Shown piece by piece: positions 24,302 through 37,275 of a DNA stretch of 60,371 nucleotides. A model generated the notes under the pieces. That model had not been told where the DNA came from. It saw only the letters and a program-made list of their open reading frames with translations, and made no database searches. The stretch is from positions 1 to 60,371 of the forward strand of contig MZNV01001987.1 of assembly GCA_002081555.1 (NCBI GenBank), read 5' to 3'. Source of the stretch: Protostelium mycophagum. Its lineage: Eukaryota > Evosea > Variosea > Protosteliida > Protosteliaceae. The position numbers were made by a program, and so were the translations under genes. Numbering within the stretch: position 1 is the first letter of the stretch; each line of letters starts with the position of its first letter.

Positions 24302-24750
24302 ATCCATTGAGCTCCTTCTCCCAATCATGAGCAACTGGTTGAACAGTAAACAATGTACACAAAATACCTTTTTCATGATCTAAACCGCTCACAGCAACAA
24401 ACCGCTACGTCGCTCTGATTTTTATCCACGCATCAATCGACAAATACCCTCATGTCTTCAAGAAACAGAGCCAAGCAGTGCTCTCTTGCTGCCTTGAATG
24501 TATTTTGGTTTATTTCTTCACATAAAATGATAAAGATAGGTGTGGAAAGAGAAATGAGAAACTTTGGGAAAGGTGAAAACCCTCTGCAACTGGAAGAATT
24601 ACAAATCACACAGAAATTTCTTCACAAGCTTGTGGTTTAGAAGTTGTTATAAAAATGGTCAAAATTCTCCTTTTATTTGATTTTATGCACAGCACAAACT
24701 TTTGAAGCAAGATTAGAAGAAGTTCCTGTATTCAATTTGATATTTTAATG
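24302..24750 (+). other. Stretch between convergent genes with a possible terminal exon
   Basis: Only the block at about 24538-24640 looks coding (ending QITQKFLHKLVV and TAG). It may be the last exon of the upstream gene. The rest is AT-rich with no supported feature. Confidence 0.35.
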
Positions 24751-25613
24751 TTATTCTGCCTTTACGACCTTCTTTGCCGGAGGAGCGACAGGGGTTGGTG
24801 CTGGAGAGGGAAAGAGCCTCAAACAACATAAAGCAAACAGTATGCTCAGTGTAAATGAAGCAACCACGGCGGAGTAAAACTGGATTGTCATCTCATCATG
24901 GATGACCTTGAATTGGCGGACGATCTCGCCCCAAGACAAATCTGAATTTGCGAGTTGTTTTAATCCCTCCCATTCGTTTGACAGGGTATCCCTGTAGTCA
25001 ATTAGATATAACAACCGTTGTTCATCAAAGAAAGGAAAATAGTTTTCATCACTCACATTAATTTGTCGTAGATCGTCAGTGGTTGTGGTCTTGTTTTGGC
25101 AGAGGCACTGAGGTAATCCTTTCTGGCAAACATCTTCAGATCCTCCAGTGTCCGTGCACCGCTGTAGTCGATCATCTCCCCATCTGAACGTAAGCTGGGG
25201 TTGATCAATCATTGTTTTCCCTATCTATACGAACAATTTAAGAGTGGGGAATCCTCTAATTTTGTAGCGTTGAGAGATGTCCCGGTGAATGGTGCAGTCA
25301 ATCTTGCCAATACTAACCTAATTTCTTATTAACATATGATTCAAATGACATAAAGAGGTATCTACTTCTCCGTCGAGTTGGTGTGCGAGGTCTTCCCATA
25401 TTGGATCTAACCTCTTACAATGTCCACACCACGGAGCGTAACTGATTGAATGAGCTTATACCCTTATTGCTGTCTCACTTACAAATCGATGAACCAATTT
25501 CCTGTTGAAGTCAAACTATCAAAGTTCTCGTCTGTCAAGATGACAACAGAAGATTCGGCGGCCGAGGCAAGAGCGGAGAAGGCAAGGAGTGTGAGGATTA
25601 TATGGGATCTCAT
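24751..25613 (-). CDS. Transmembrane thioredoxin/PDI-family protein (TMX-like)
   Basis: ATG 25611-25613 gives a clean signal peptide (MRSHIILTLLAFSALASA). Then come TDENFDSL, the thioredoxin active site YAPWCGHCKRLDP (about 25440), GKIDCTIHRDISQRYKIRGF with the cis-Pro loop FPTLKFL, and SDGEMIDYSGARTLEDLKMF (about 25180). After a short intron follows a luminal helical segment, then one membrane span (FYSAVVASFTLSILFALCC) and a short tail ending KKVVKAE. This is an ER protein disulfide oxidoreductase/isomerase with a CGHC site, anchored by a C-terminal membrane helix, as in TMX3 and related fungal proteins. The reading frame around 25200 needs an intron starting GTTCGT, and the longer unspliced frame there is false. 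It is divergent from the BIRC6-like gene. Confidence 0.85.
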
Positions 25614-25817
25614 CTCCAGAAAGTGGGATCAAAGTGATTCAGTAACACGCGTTGTAGATATCACTTTCCGCCACGTAATGGGTGTCAGTATTTCACCCCA
25701 CCTCTCACACTGATTCTGTAGTTATCACATTGCAGCAGCGGGCAATCCGTATGTCCAAAGCTAAAAGAAATAAAATTTGAAGACTGAAGAGACTGCGCTC
25801 AACGTGACAGCTTGTTC

Positions 25818-28800
25818 ATGAATTGGTTCTACAACGAGCATTTTTCCGTTTGCGCAGTTCGAGAACCACAGATCACATTATTCAAATCCCGTTATATGGA
25901 CGTTCTATTCGGCCTCTTCAAAAATTCTGGACCAAAAGAGGATGAGAACAGTGAGGAAGAAATAGAAGATGGTCACGAATCCGACGCACATTTGAAGGAG
26001 GAGGAGCATGCTGAGCAAGATGAGGAGTCAGTCGATACCCCAAGTTTAGATTTCTCAACAGAGCCTGAGCCGGCGGTAAGATCTGAACCAAAAACCCCTG
26101 GACCACCAAAGAAGAAGAAGAAGAAAAAGAAAAAGACAAAGGACAGTACCAATTCAGCAGATACCGCAAAAGAGGACGAGCCAGAGGGAGACCGTGATAA
26201 TAAGCAGGAAATCGACAATGGTGTTGTGGATTCAAACGATAGAGATGATGCAGCCAATACATCAATGAATTCAGAAGAGAGCACGAGAGCATTATTGGAG
26301 CAGGAAGACTTAGAGCTTACACTTCGCACCGCGCTCGTTCTCATTCGTCATTACGATGTCACACGCCACGCCTGCTCGCCATTTGACTCGATAGAAAATA
26401 AGAAGGCTCGAAAAAAGAGACAGAAAAAAGTGAAAGACAAGTCTGCTAAACAAGACGAGATGGTTGATACAGCAGACATTTTCTTCTTTTTAGAGGAGGA
26501 TACTCCGACTGAGAAGGAGAGTGGAAAGAAGGCGAGGAAAAAGAAGAAGAAGAAGAAGCAAGATAAAAACAATTCAACATCTGTTGATCAAGGAGCACAA
26601 TCACCAACGAAAGAAGAGGAAAAGGTAGAAGAAAGAGCAGATGAAGGGGTGAGACAATTTCCAATTATTTCAGAGGTATCAAGATCATCAACTGAAATGA
26701 TCAAAGGCACTGTCACCTTCACCCAGAGTTTTGCCCATCTCCTCAGCTTTTCCTGCCAAGATGATCAGCTGCTGTCTACAGAATGAGCCGATCAGATTGA
26801 GAGAGGCAGCACTTGTCTTGATTCATAATTACATGGAGGAGGGTGAATTTCCAATTTTTGAAGAGGTAAATCTTTGCATACTTTTCTCATGTGATCCCCT
26901 CAATTTACTGATGACGTGTACAGAAGCATCTAGAGGAAGAAGATTCTATTGCCAAATTGATTTCAATAAATATTGTTGAGGGAAATACGGTGACGTGTCA
27001 ACTCACCACAAAGCTTCTTCACCGGTAATTTCCCTTTACATTCAACAGAAAACTCATGGAATTTCAGGTTGGAGGAGAACTCTCTCTTGGTACAGAGAGT
27101 GCACGATTATACTCGAAAATTCTTTTTCGAGTCTGGGCTAGATAATTTAGGCCGCTGTGCCTGTGGCTCGTCTTTGGAACAATTAATTGCGCTCTACCAT
27201 TGGAGTTCGACAACTCAAGAACAGAAGGACGAATTGTACAGATTACTCCTCGATTTTCTGGGAATTATTGGCAGAAAACTAGGAGAAAAGAAATCAAAAT
27301 CAAGTTACTACAGCGCACTCAGAAGCCGTTATAATTTGTTTGGCTTCCCGCTAGAAACAAAATTATTCCAACCCCTGCACACTTCTACACCCGCAGAGAA
27401 CAGTAAAAACCCGAGGAATGAATTAGAATTTCCATTCATCGCCCTGAGGTGATATCTACATGAGTTTATGACGAAATATAAATGTGGAAATATGTAGAGA
27501 TTAATTTCAAGTAGACACTCGACACTTCAAACGGAAGAACTCAACACAAAACCGATGGCAGGAGTACGTTTGAAAACAAATCGTCAGACTTTTAATAATC
27601 GCTAAGATTTCTCAGGGACTTTTTATCTGTATGGACAAGATAAAGAGCTCCTGGAACGAAGTGTTGCTGGACGCTGGGTGCATTAGTTTAATCACGTCGG
27701 TAGAACTCAAGGTGGACATGCCAAATTCAACTTGCGAATACATCACCGTTGTAGAGGCAGGAATAAGCCCGAATTTATTCGTAAAAATAAGGCAGTTCAC
27801 TCAGGTAATTTACATATATTTTATACAATTTTTCAAACGGAAAATTGGATCACCAAACCCTTATACTCTTCAGGTGTCAACAAATACTTCCGGGAAAGAC
27901 ACTAAATCCTCGAAAAAAGAGGACCGGGTCTGCTTCTTTCTGGACACCCCACAACTCTTTAGATTCATACGTATATCAGTGAGACTGAACGATAACCCTT
28001 TCTACAAGAAGAAGAACAAGGGAAAGATGCCTTCAACTTGCTTAGTTTCTGTTGCAGCTAGGGGTGTTAAGAATATACTCAGGGATCAATCTACAATCGC
28101 TGGGAAGACTATCAGTGTTCAATCCAAATTATCGACATTTGCAGCGGAATTCAACGAGAGACGAAGTGGGTTATATTTTTCATATTCTAATAATTGTGGC
28201 GCGAAAAATTGAGTTGGAGCCAAGATCAATTATCGCAAAGCGGCTGGAAATATACTTATTCCCGTGGTACACTTTTTCGTGAAGAAAGAAGGATTATATA
28301 GATGTGTGACGATTTGATCAGGTGAATTATGCGCCGAAATGGAGACGAATAAAGGGGTGAGCGGTGTGGCTAACGTCGGACACAAGAAGGCCATCACTTC
28401 GCAATTCAAAGAGACCCAGAAATCACAGATTTTCTATCATTTTGCCAAAGTTATTCTGCAGGTAATTTTTACACCACAAGAGATTATTTAGATTGTGAAT
28501 GTATTGATGGTTGTAGACGATGAGACAATACCTTACACTCAAACCCGGTCCCTATCCACCGGGTCTTGATGATTCTTCAGAGAAAAACCCGGACTTAGAG
28601 TCTCAAGATGTACAAGACCATTCTGCTGATCAATATTTATGCTTAGCACGTATTATCTGCGATGCACTCACATCACCGCCTTCTAAAGTGGAGGAAGATT
28701 CTTCCGTTGTGGATGGCGACGAAATTTCACCGGAGAGTCCGAATATCCATGGAACCACTAAGACCGCGGCCTGTTGGTTGACATGGGAACAATCGGCATC

Positions 28801-31800
28801 TTTATTCGAGACATTTTGTGTTTTAGGCGTGGCATCGAACGATTTAAGAGAAAAGGTATCTACACAGTTACTGGCATCGGCTCTGCCAACACTCAATCAA
28901 GAGTGGCTGATTGAATTTTTCGTACACTTTCTGTCGAAAAATCCACGAAGTTTTGGGGAGGGATGGGATTGGAGTAATTTAACTCCGGGAGGAACTATGC
29001 AGAGAGAAATATTTGAATTAATTTTCAACATGATAAGACCCCAAGACCATAAGGTGGCTTTTCATCATGAATACTTATTTTAATGTTTAGATTCTTTTAA
29101 AAAATAATTCAGAAAATTAATTTTGAACAAACACAAATAACACTACATTTAGATATCATCTGGGCAACTGTTCGAACTGTTGGCAAATAATTTGAAGCCA
29201 GCGGGAGAGATCGACACCGAGCTTATTTCGTGGATTCTACTGATGCTCTCCAAGATCATCCAACAGATTAATTCCAAAATAATACCCAAGATATTTTCAC
29301 CAAAAGTAGCACCCTTACGCACCTTATACGAATTTCTACTGACATCATTTGATCTACCGCAATACCGGCAGGAGTCATTTTTGATGGCAATATACATACT
29401 CAGAAGAGTCGCATCGCACGTCAATTTTTCCGTGAGTTTTCCAGTAATTTTTTTATAAATTAACCATGTATTTTTCGTACGTAAAATGAAACAAAGCTGT
29501 CATGCGATTTCAAATGAAATTGACTCGTTGTAGACTGTACAATCCGAAATTCTCTCCGATCCCAAGTTTTATGATGGATTCTTACTGAGATGTACACTCT
29601 ATACAAACCCCTTTGTACATTCCTCAGTCATTGAACTTTTAGAAACTTTCCTCATTCCAGGAACATATCAGAATGATACTAGCACTGACCTCAGTGAAAG
29701 TATTGAGACTTGCAGAACGGAGGTGAGTCTCTACAATTGTAAAACATTTTTCATTCTATTCAAAAGGAATTATATGTTTGTTGCGTTTAAAATCAGATCT
29801 CGATTTCTATTGATAAAAGATTGATATTTCTTAAAGAGGGAATAATATGAATAGGTTAGGGGACAAGTGGGAAGATTATTGAGAGAGAAATCCGAGCCAA
29901 ATGTGACGCAATTTTTATTGGACGCGTTAAACTTATTGGCTTCACCCGCAAGTGTACAGAACAACGACACGACTGACGTCATCACGATAGATGATCAGAC
30001 CTGCGCACTACTGTTGAAGTTATTGCAGGTTTGATATATTAATATAGTAGAAGTAATTAACTATGATAGGGATACAGCTTGAATATGGTCACCATAGGAC
30101 TCTGGTGGGTTATTCTAAATCTAGTCCGAAGGGCAGACCCACAGGTCAGAATATTCCTATCATCTACAACTGCTCAATCATTTGTGACTCACCTTTTCAG
30201 TACATCCTCAAAAACAGCAATCCGTTGGTTAACGTGTTCTGTACGTTATTGTCCTCGACAGAAGAGATACAGGGGATGATGCAAGATGTCTTTAATGAGT
30301 TGATCAGATGGCTCTTTGTGCAACCCGGAAGCTCACAATTGAGTTCCCAAATGTTTGGAAAGTTCATGTCCATCATGACCAACATATCAGAACAGGTCAG
30401 AACCAAATCGTGATGCAAGATGACTGATTGTTGATAGATGCAAAAAGAGCATTTAGCCAACAAAGAGATACTCAATGATGAAGAAGGGAAGACATCCAGT
30501 AAATCCCCCATCACATCCACAGGAGAATGTGTCATCCTCTGTAAGATCATATCCGGTGCTCTGGTTCAGAAATCAGAAGTGATCTTAACCAATCCGATAT
30601 CCCAGAGACATATCATCGATGTCCTGAACTGCATCGCTATCACCACACGGGTCATCTTCCCTCAGACAGAAGCTCCGAAGAATGAGGCGTTGCACGATTA
30701 TGAACAGTTTTACAGGATCAGTGAACACTTGATCAAGTTTATGGGAATACTGTGTAACGATACAAATAATCACTCATATATGGAGGACCTCATGTATAAA
30801 GTAGGATAACGATATAAATATACAAGATGGATTGATGAATAAGGTGTGCGAGAATAATGAGCCATGTGTGGGACATTTCATACAATGGCTAGGAGAACAG
30901 AAATCTCTTATGGCAAAACCGAGAGCAAACACTGGTATTCAGAATGAAAGAGAAGAGTGGAGGAATTCTATTCTCAAAATCACGCAACAACTAGCCTCTT
31001 TTGGTGATTTTGATTATGATATTAATATTTATAATGATAAAATATACTCTTGTTTACTTACATGAAATAAAGCGGTAATTAAAATGATCAGGTGGCGACC
31101 GCACACGAAAACACTTCTTGGAAGTAGCACTGAAACGACTGAGGACAACACCCTCTGCTTCAATGGCTCAGTTGTGCCAGTCACTGATCACAAACGAAAA
31201 CATTGCCCAATATTTTATCAAGGACCTTAACGCCTTCAACCTTCTGGTCAACCAGTTGGTGGCAAACCAGTCTGTTTCAAATCCAAATTTGACAGGTGGG
31301 TCAACATCGTTGTAGACTTTGCTTCAAAAATTGAAGAAATATAGAAGGAAATTTGGGAGCTGTACACCTTGCCAGTCACTCACTACTGAATCTACAATCA
31401 ACCAGTTCTCAGAATGTGACCACCCCTTCACCAGGTGGAAATAATAATAATAACTCTGGTGCCTTCCAGAATACCAAACCAGGAGCAATGGAGAATTTCT
31501 CAGCTCTGGCACAGCTCATGACGAATGACACACAACTGGCCAATATTTTCAAGGACTTCACCGGTAACGGCACCGTTTGGACGCGAAAGTGTCCTGCCGG
31601 AGCGAAGGATTCCGAGTTCCGCATCAAGATTAAATTGCCTTTTCCCATTCTGTTGAAACAGGTGTTATTATGATGACTATCCAACATTCAAAGCTTATGG
31701 CATATATTATGACATATATGTTCATATCATGCAGGTGTTAATATCATCCTACAGACAGTGGTATTTAGAAAACAATGAGATATCAGAATGGCCCACCTAT

Positions 31801-34800
31801 TTGACTGTCAGTGCTGGTCTTGCCTCAGCATCCTCCAACTCTTTCAAGAATCTCAAACCTTGTGGCCGTTTTCCCTTTAAAGAGGTGAGTTTCACGAAAT
31901 ATCTCAATGAGTGACATGATTTGACTAAGGTGGAATCTGGGCAGTTGAAGACGTTTCAATTCAACATCACTCACGGCGCGATTGCTCGTTATATTACTTT
32001 GAAGATACAGCACGATGGAATCAAGCCCATTGCCCTGACTCGTATCCACTTGAGGGGATTCAACGTTTCGAACTATATGTACATGAGCATTGTAGAACCC
32101 TCACTCACCACCCCCCTCGCAGGGTTAACTCCCCCGGAGAGTGGACAATCTGAAACCCCCGCCCCCATACCCGCATCTGCCACGACATCATGCTGGGAAC
32201 TTCTCGCCTCAACTCTGACAAATTACCCAGATACTTCCCGCCACATTGCCTCACAATTTTCCCGTGACAGCGATAACGACAATGACCGACTTTTATTCTT
32301 GCTGGTGCGACAATTGTCCGAAGAAATTGGATTCATCGAAGATATCGTGCACCACCTCGCCTGCCACAGTCCATTCTTGGCTACCAAGCTGATAAGACAT
32401 CTATTGAGCAAAGAGTCTGACCCATTCCAAGCACAGCTCGTCGGAAGATTGATGACCGTGGCCGGTGATGGACATTCAGAGAATCTCAAGATGTTGCGAG
32501 ATCATGTCTTCAAGCTGCTGGCGTCTGCTCACGGAGTGGGTGCAGTTGTGGCCCCTTCTCTTGTACCACTGATGAATAGTTTGACTTGTATATTGAGAGA
32601 CTCAAAAGGGAAAGATCAGATCGCCCTGGAGGCAACACAAGGAGAGGTGATTAATATTACTTATACCATTACTGATAGACACTAGATACTGACTTTATTC
32701 AAATGTGCCACCGGATCAGCGGATGAGTCACAGTTCCAAACATCGTCGATACGTCTATTATCTGCATTAATTCAGGCGAATAGCCGTCACTACCACGATA
32801 TCCTTGATGACATCATCCATTCAGAACCCCCTCCAGGAGAGAACAAACTTTCCAAGAAATTTCTGAGGGTGATATCCATACTGGCAAGTTGTAATGCGAC
32901 ATGTGGACACATATTGATGGATAGCGGCCTGCCCAACGATTTACTTAACCGCCTTTTTGATGGTCTCAAGAATGGAAGAAATGTGGTGAGATATTCGGAA
33001 GAATAGTTGTGAACATTGATAAATTGAAATATAACAGGAGACAGTACAGGAGCTATTGGATTTCTTCACCATGGCATCTGCTAGCAGTCATATAAAGAAC
33101 TGGCAGAATGACAATATGGTGAGAGGGATATTGGAGCATTGGCCGAGTGTATCGAGTAGAACAGAGCTACTACCCTATTATTTGACATTATTGACCACCA
33201 TCATCAATAGGAAACCACAGACACAAGAAGATGTTGGAAATTGGCTCTCAGACTTGGTATTTTATCAACTCACGTTTATTTTGGTGATGGAAAGAAAGAG
33301 AATATCTATGATGAAGGATGTAGACTGACATATTTAGGTGGAGAACGAGATGAATGGAGAGGCATCTAAATCAGTCAAGAGATTGCTGGAAGGATTCATA
33401 TGCATGCAGGACCACTCCTTTGTATGTGTCAGGGACTACAACTCATCTCAATTATTCGGTCCGTCTGCTGCTCCAGGCGGAAAGTCTCTCAGCGCACCAC
33501 TTGAGTTTGATGCCAGGTAATTTCCTCAATATCCTAAAGTATATACACATCTACAATGCGATTAACGAGATCAAGTAACGCTGGCAACGCCATGGTGGAC
33601 GGAGCGAATGTGAAGAGTAACACAGCGAATGCGTATCTGTATACCACGATAAAGGCAAATCAAGGATTCTCCAGTGGATATCACTACTGGGAGATTGAAG
33701 TTCTGGGAACATCAGGAAATCTATTCATCGGTATGTTTCATGACAAGACGTAATATTGAATATTGTATAGGAGTAGCAGAACAAGGGCATCCCCTGCATC
33801 ATTATTTGGGACAATACTCAGCGAATGGGTTCATGTCTTTTGGGCTATTAGGATCCTCTTCTTCTTGGTTTTATTCCGCCTCTTCCGAGACACAAAACTC
33901 CAAGCAGTGGGGTTCTATGTTTGGAAAGGGTGATGTTATAGGTATGCCAACTATCAATCTCTTTAGAACATTACAAAGCTAAAATAATGACAGGGGTGGA
34001 ACTAGATTTTGAATCAGGAAGTTTGTCTTATTTCAGAAATGGAGAACCACTGGGAGAAGCCTATTCTGATGGTTTCGGTGATGCTGAACTATTCCCTGCT
34101 GTCACTCTTTACGCACCAGGGGACCACGTAGCATTCCTATACAGCTCACAGGTAATTAGCTAAATATACATACTTATTCAAATCATAAAGGCCAATAAAT
34201 CCTACAAGAAGAAAATATCTGGAAATTCTGGAAACAACGAGCCATCTACATCGAGTCAATCTCCAGCATGGGCATTGGACACCACACACCCACTATATTA
34301 CCATAGATCCTCACAACTATTCTGTGTTCCGAGAACAACCACCTTAGGACAATTTAAGACCCTCCTGGTCGCGAGGAGGGAAGGTCAGGGGGCAATGACG
34401 TCATCAAATATCACAGGACAGAAACTCAAATTGATGGAGGGAGATGTTACTCTACAAGGGAATAGCAAGTCTCTTGTAAACCTATTGTCCGTTGTAGAAG
34501 AACAAGGTATTATAATGTTCAGTATATGATATAATATGTGCTGATGATATGAAGGAGAAGAGATAGTGGATCTGCAATTAACTGAGGAGAGGAATATGGA
34601 TGAGAATGAGGAGATGGGAAGTAATTCACCAAGTGATATAAACAACCTCACTGCTGTACTCATCAAGCGGAAAGCCTTCGCCCGTATTGTAGACTTGATT
34701 CATCAATCCGCAGAAGAACGTTTACAACAGAGAGCCACCATCCCAGAGAACGCAGGTGAGATATCTCGACATTTCTAGGGTTATTCTGAGAGAACGAAGC

Positions 34801-37275
34801 ATCGGTACAAGGCTGGATGGGGTGGATAGAGCTACTCCAAGTATTGATACAGATCCCTGAATTCCCCGCATTCTTCTTGAATGATAGAAAGTGTAGACAA
34901 TACCTCATCACTGCTCTCCGCGGTCAACTGGTCAGTTCATCATTTTGTTGAGCAGAATATTTTTGATGATATATAATAGTAGATATTAATAATAAATATA
35001 TATAATAGCAGAAATTAATAATAAATATATATAATAGCAGAAATTAATAATATGACAGGTACCGGGTGACGACGGAACGAACAAAGTGAAGACAGAAATC
35101 GAAGAGTCCAAGTCTGAGATGTTCCAACCATTGATGACGTCATTATATCGACTATTGAAGGAGAATAATGGTACAAGTATGGGTTACCAGATACGGAATA
35201 GGATCATACAATTATCACTCCTAGAGAGATTTTTCGCGAGAATTTCACATCTGAGTGGAGTAGAACCGCGGAATCCAGCAAGATTCACGGAAATATCACA
35301 GCAGAATGAGAAGGTAATTATATTATATAAAAGAATATTTATATAAAGAGAATATTCATGTAGAAAAGAAGATAAGAAAAGTAGGAGCGACAGAGGGGAA
35401 AGAAGGGAAAGTCAAAAAGCAACCCCAAGACATTCTGGGCCAAAGGAACAGGATATGGGACATCTTACGACGGAGAAACACAGTGGGACCATCAACAGTA
35501 CACCAAAATTGTCCTCGCAAAGGCAAAACAACAAGCCCAAATCATGACAGTTCTCGCAGCATTCTTGGACATGGAGGGCCCACGAAACACTTCTACGGAG
35601 GAACTCGAGAAGTCAGAAGCGGTATCTGGAGGACAAGTGGACTACGATTACCTATTCGCCTTGATGGAGGATTCCTGTCTTGTATCGACCCTGATATCTT
35701 ACTTACGTAATGATTCACTGCTGGATTTGATGAGGCAGAGTCAGCTTTATGGAGCCGTATTTGACTTGATCGGGTCTATATCTTCCCACCCTCAGTTTGT
35801 GGGATTATTGGTCATGCAACCGGATGGTGTTGTATCCATAGCAATATTGATCAACAAGTTATCACAGATGGCAGAACTCTTCATCAAGACTTCTAAAAAG
35901 GCGGAGAAGATCGCAGAAGCTGAGGGAAAGGTGAGTTATAGTATTTTGGCGGGAGATGACCGTTGTAGACAAAAGAAAAAAGGGAAAAGAGGAGAAAGGA
36001 CGACGAGTCATCAGAGATGGACGTTGCTAAGGCAATATTAACTGTCTCAGAACTTGTAAACAAATCCACCGCAACATACCAACCAAAACCTATTAAGATA
36101 TCTCCGACTGAAAAACCGCTCGTTGTAGATACACCAACATTCAACGGAAAAACGGAAAGTTTAGAAGAGAATACAGAGAAGAGTGATAACAATCTGGAAG
36201 AGAAGAGTGATAACAATTTGGAAGAGAACGGCAAGGAAGAGGTAACATCCTACTTTTATCATATATTGATCACGTCATAGATATCAGATGACCATAGTAC
36301 AATTTTAAATTTGAACAAAGAGTTGAGGGACATTTATTGCTCAGAAATGCGAGATCTACAGTTTGACGAGGTCAGCATCACATGATGAATGACACATGGT
36401 ATTGAGATGGTATATAGGTATGCATGACAGATGAGACGGGAGAGCATTTCAATCACCACTATTCCTCAAAAATAGAAGTAGAAACTACTGGAATGGCGGG
36501 AAAATTCAAGCGGCTGGTGCAAGAGATATCGTCACTCAGCAATGGACTACCATTATCCCCAGAGTCTTCTGTTTACGTACGAGTAGACTCTGAGAGAATG
36601 GACGTTCTACAAAGTATGTCGTTGTAGATTTAATGAATGGTAGATACTGATTTTGATAGTTTTGATCACGGGACCCGCCCTGACACCGTACAGTAATGGG
36701 TGCTTCCAATTCGATCTATATTGTCCCTCAGAATATCCGAAAACTCCACCGGTCGTGAATTTAGAGACAACTGGGTCCGGGCTGGTGCGTTTCAATCCGA
36801 ATCTCTATAGTTGTGGAAAAGTATGCCTCTCATTATTGGGCACTTGGAATTCTACGAATCAAAATGAGCAGTGGAATGAGAATAGCACTATTCTACAGGT
36901 AAGATAAAACAGATGGTGGTAGTGATGGAATATCATATATATTAGGTGTTGGTATCCATACAATCCCTCATATTCGTGGAGCAACCATATTTCAATGAGC
37001 CCGGATTTGAGAACCTCATGGGCACCGCAAGTGGTGATAAGCAGTCCCGTGACTACAACCAAAATATCCGTCTACAAACAGTCAAGTGGGCAATGATCCA
37101 GCAACTGAAGAATCCAAGCCCCGGTTTCGGTGATGTCATCAAGAGGCATTTCAAGTTGAAAAAAGACGCCGTACTGGCGGAAGTGGGAGTGTGGGTGAAG
37201 GAGAGTCCTTCTGGCAAGCAGCAACACATGAGGGAGCAGCTAGAAGAGCTCAAGAAGGAGCTCGATGCTTTGTGA
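25818..37275 (+). CDS. BIRC6: BIRC6/BRUCE-like giant E2 ubiquitin-conjugating enzyme with SPRY domain
   Basis: About 11.4 kb with many short introns. The N-terminal exon (ATG 25818 or 25896) is strongly acidic, with poly-Lys runs at 26107-26140 and 26540-26562. Helical repeat-like exons follow. A discoidin-like part at 31610-32090 ([24 protein letters not shown]) matches the BIRC6 region. A SPRY domain lies at about 33580-34150 ([25 protein letters not shown]). BIRC6-typical [25 protein letters not shown] (about 35440) and [15 protein letters not shown] (about 35695) follow. The UBC domain occupies 36460-37200: [39 protein letters not shown] (catalytic Cys in KVCLSL), [17 protein letters not shown] and [20 protein letters not shown]. 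Stop 37273-37275. Human BIRC6 (about 4,860 aa) begins with a propeller and a BIR domain. No BIR pattern is visible here and the gene is shorter. In animals BIRC6 restrains apoptosis and autophagy. The role here is inferred. Confidence 0.85.
34985..35057. repeat. 29-bp AT-rich tandem repeat in an intron
   Basis: Two full units and a third partial unit of a 29-bp sequence (ATTAATAATAAATATATATA plus AATAGCAGAA-like tail) start at 34985, 35014 and 35043. It lies in an intron of the BIRC6-like gene just before the exon beginning near 35060. Confidence 0.85.

Noticed and set aside
24985-25212. Continuous minus frame reading QPQLTFRWGDDRLQRCTD and onward
   Set aside because: The alternative frame after an intron gives the PDI-type SDGEMIDYSGARTLEDLKMF, so the unspliced frame is not used.
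25918-26664. Poly-Ser/Phe/Leu frames opposite the BIRC6-like N-terminus
   Set aside because: They are the antisense reading of Lys/Glu codons (CTT/TTC repeats). The plus frame has the domain context.
27100-27200. A BIR zinc motif around [16 protein letters not shown] in the BIRC6-like gene
   Set aside because: The spacing does not fit CxxC-x16-HxxxxxxC. Only isolated Cys and His residues are present.
31825-34911. Minus-strand frames inside the BIRC6-like gene
   Set aside because: They overlap exons with recognisable BIRC6 and SPRY motifs and have no motifs themselves.
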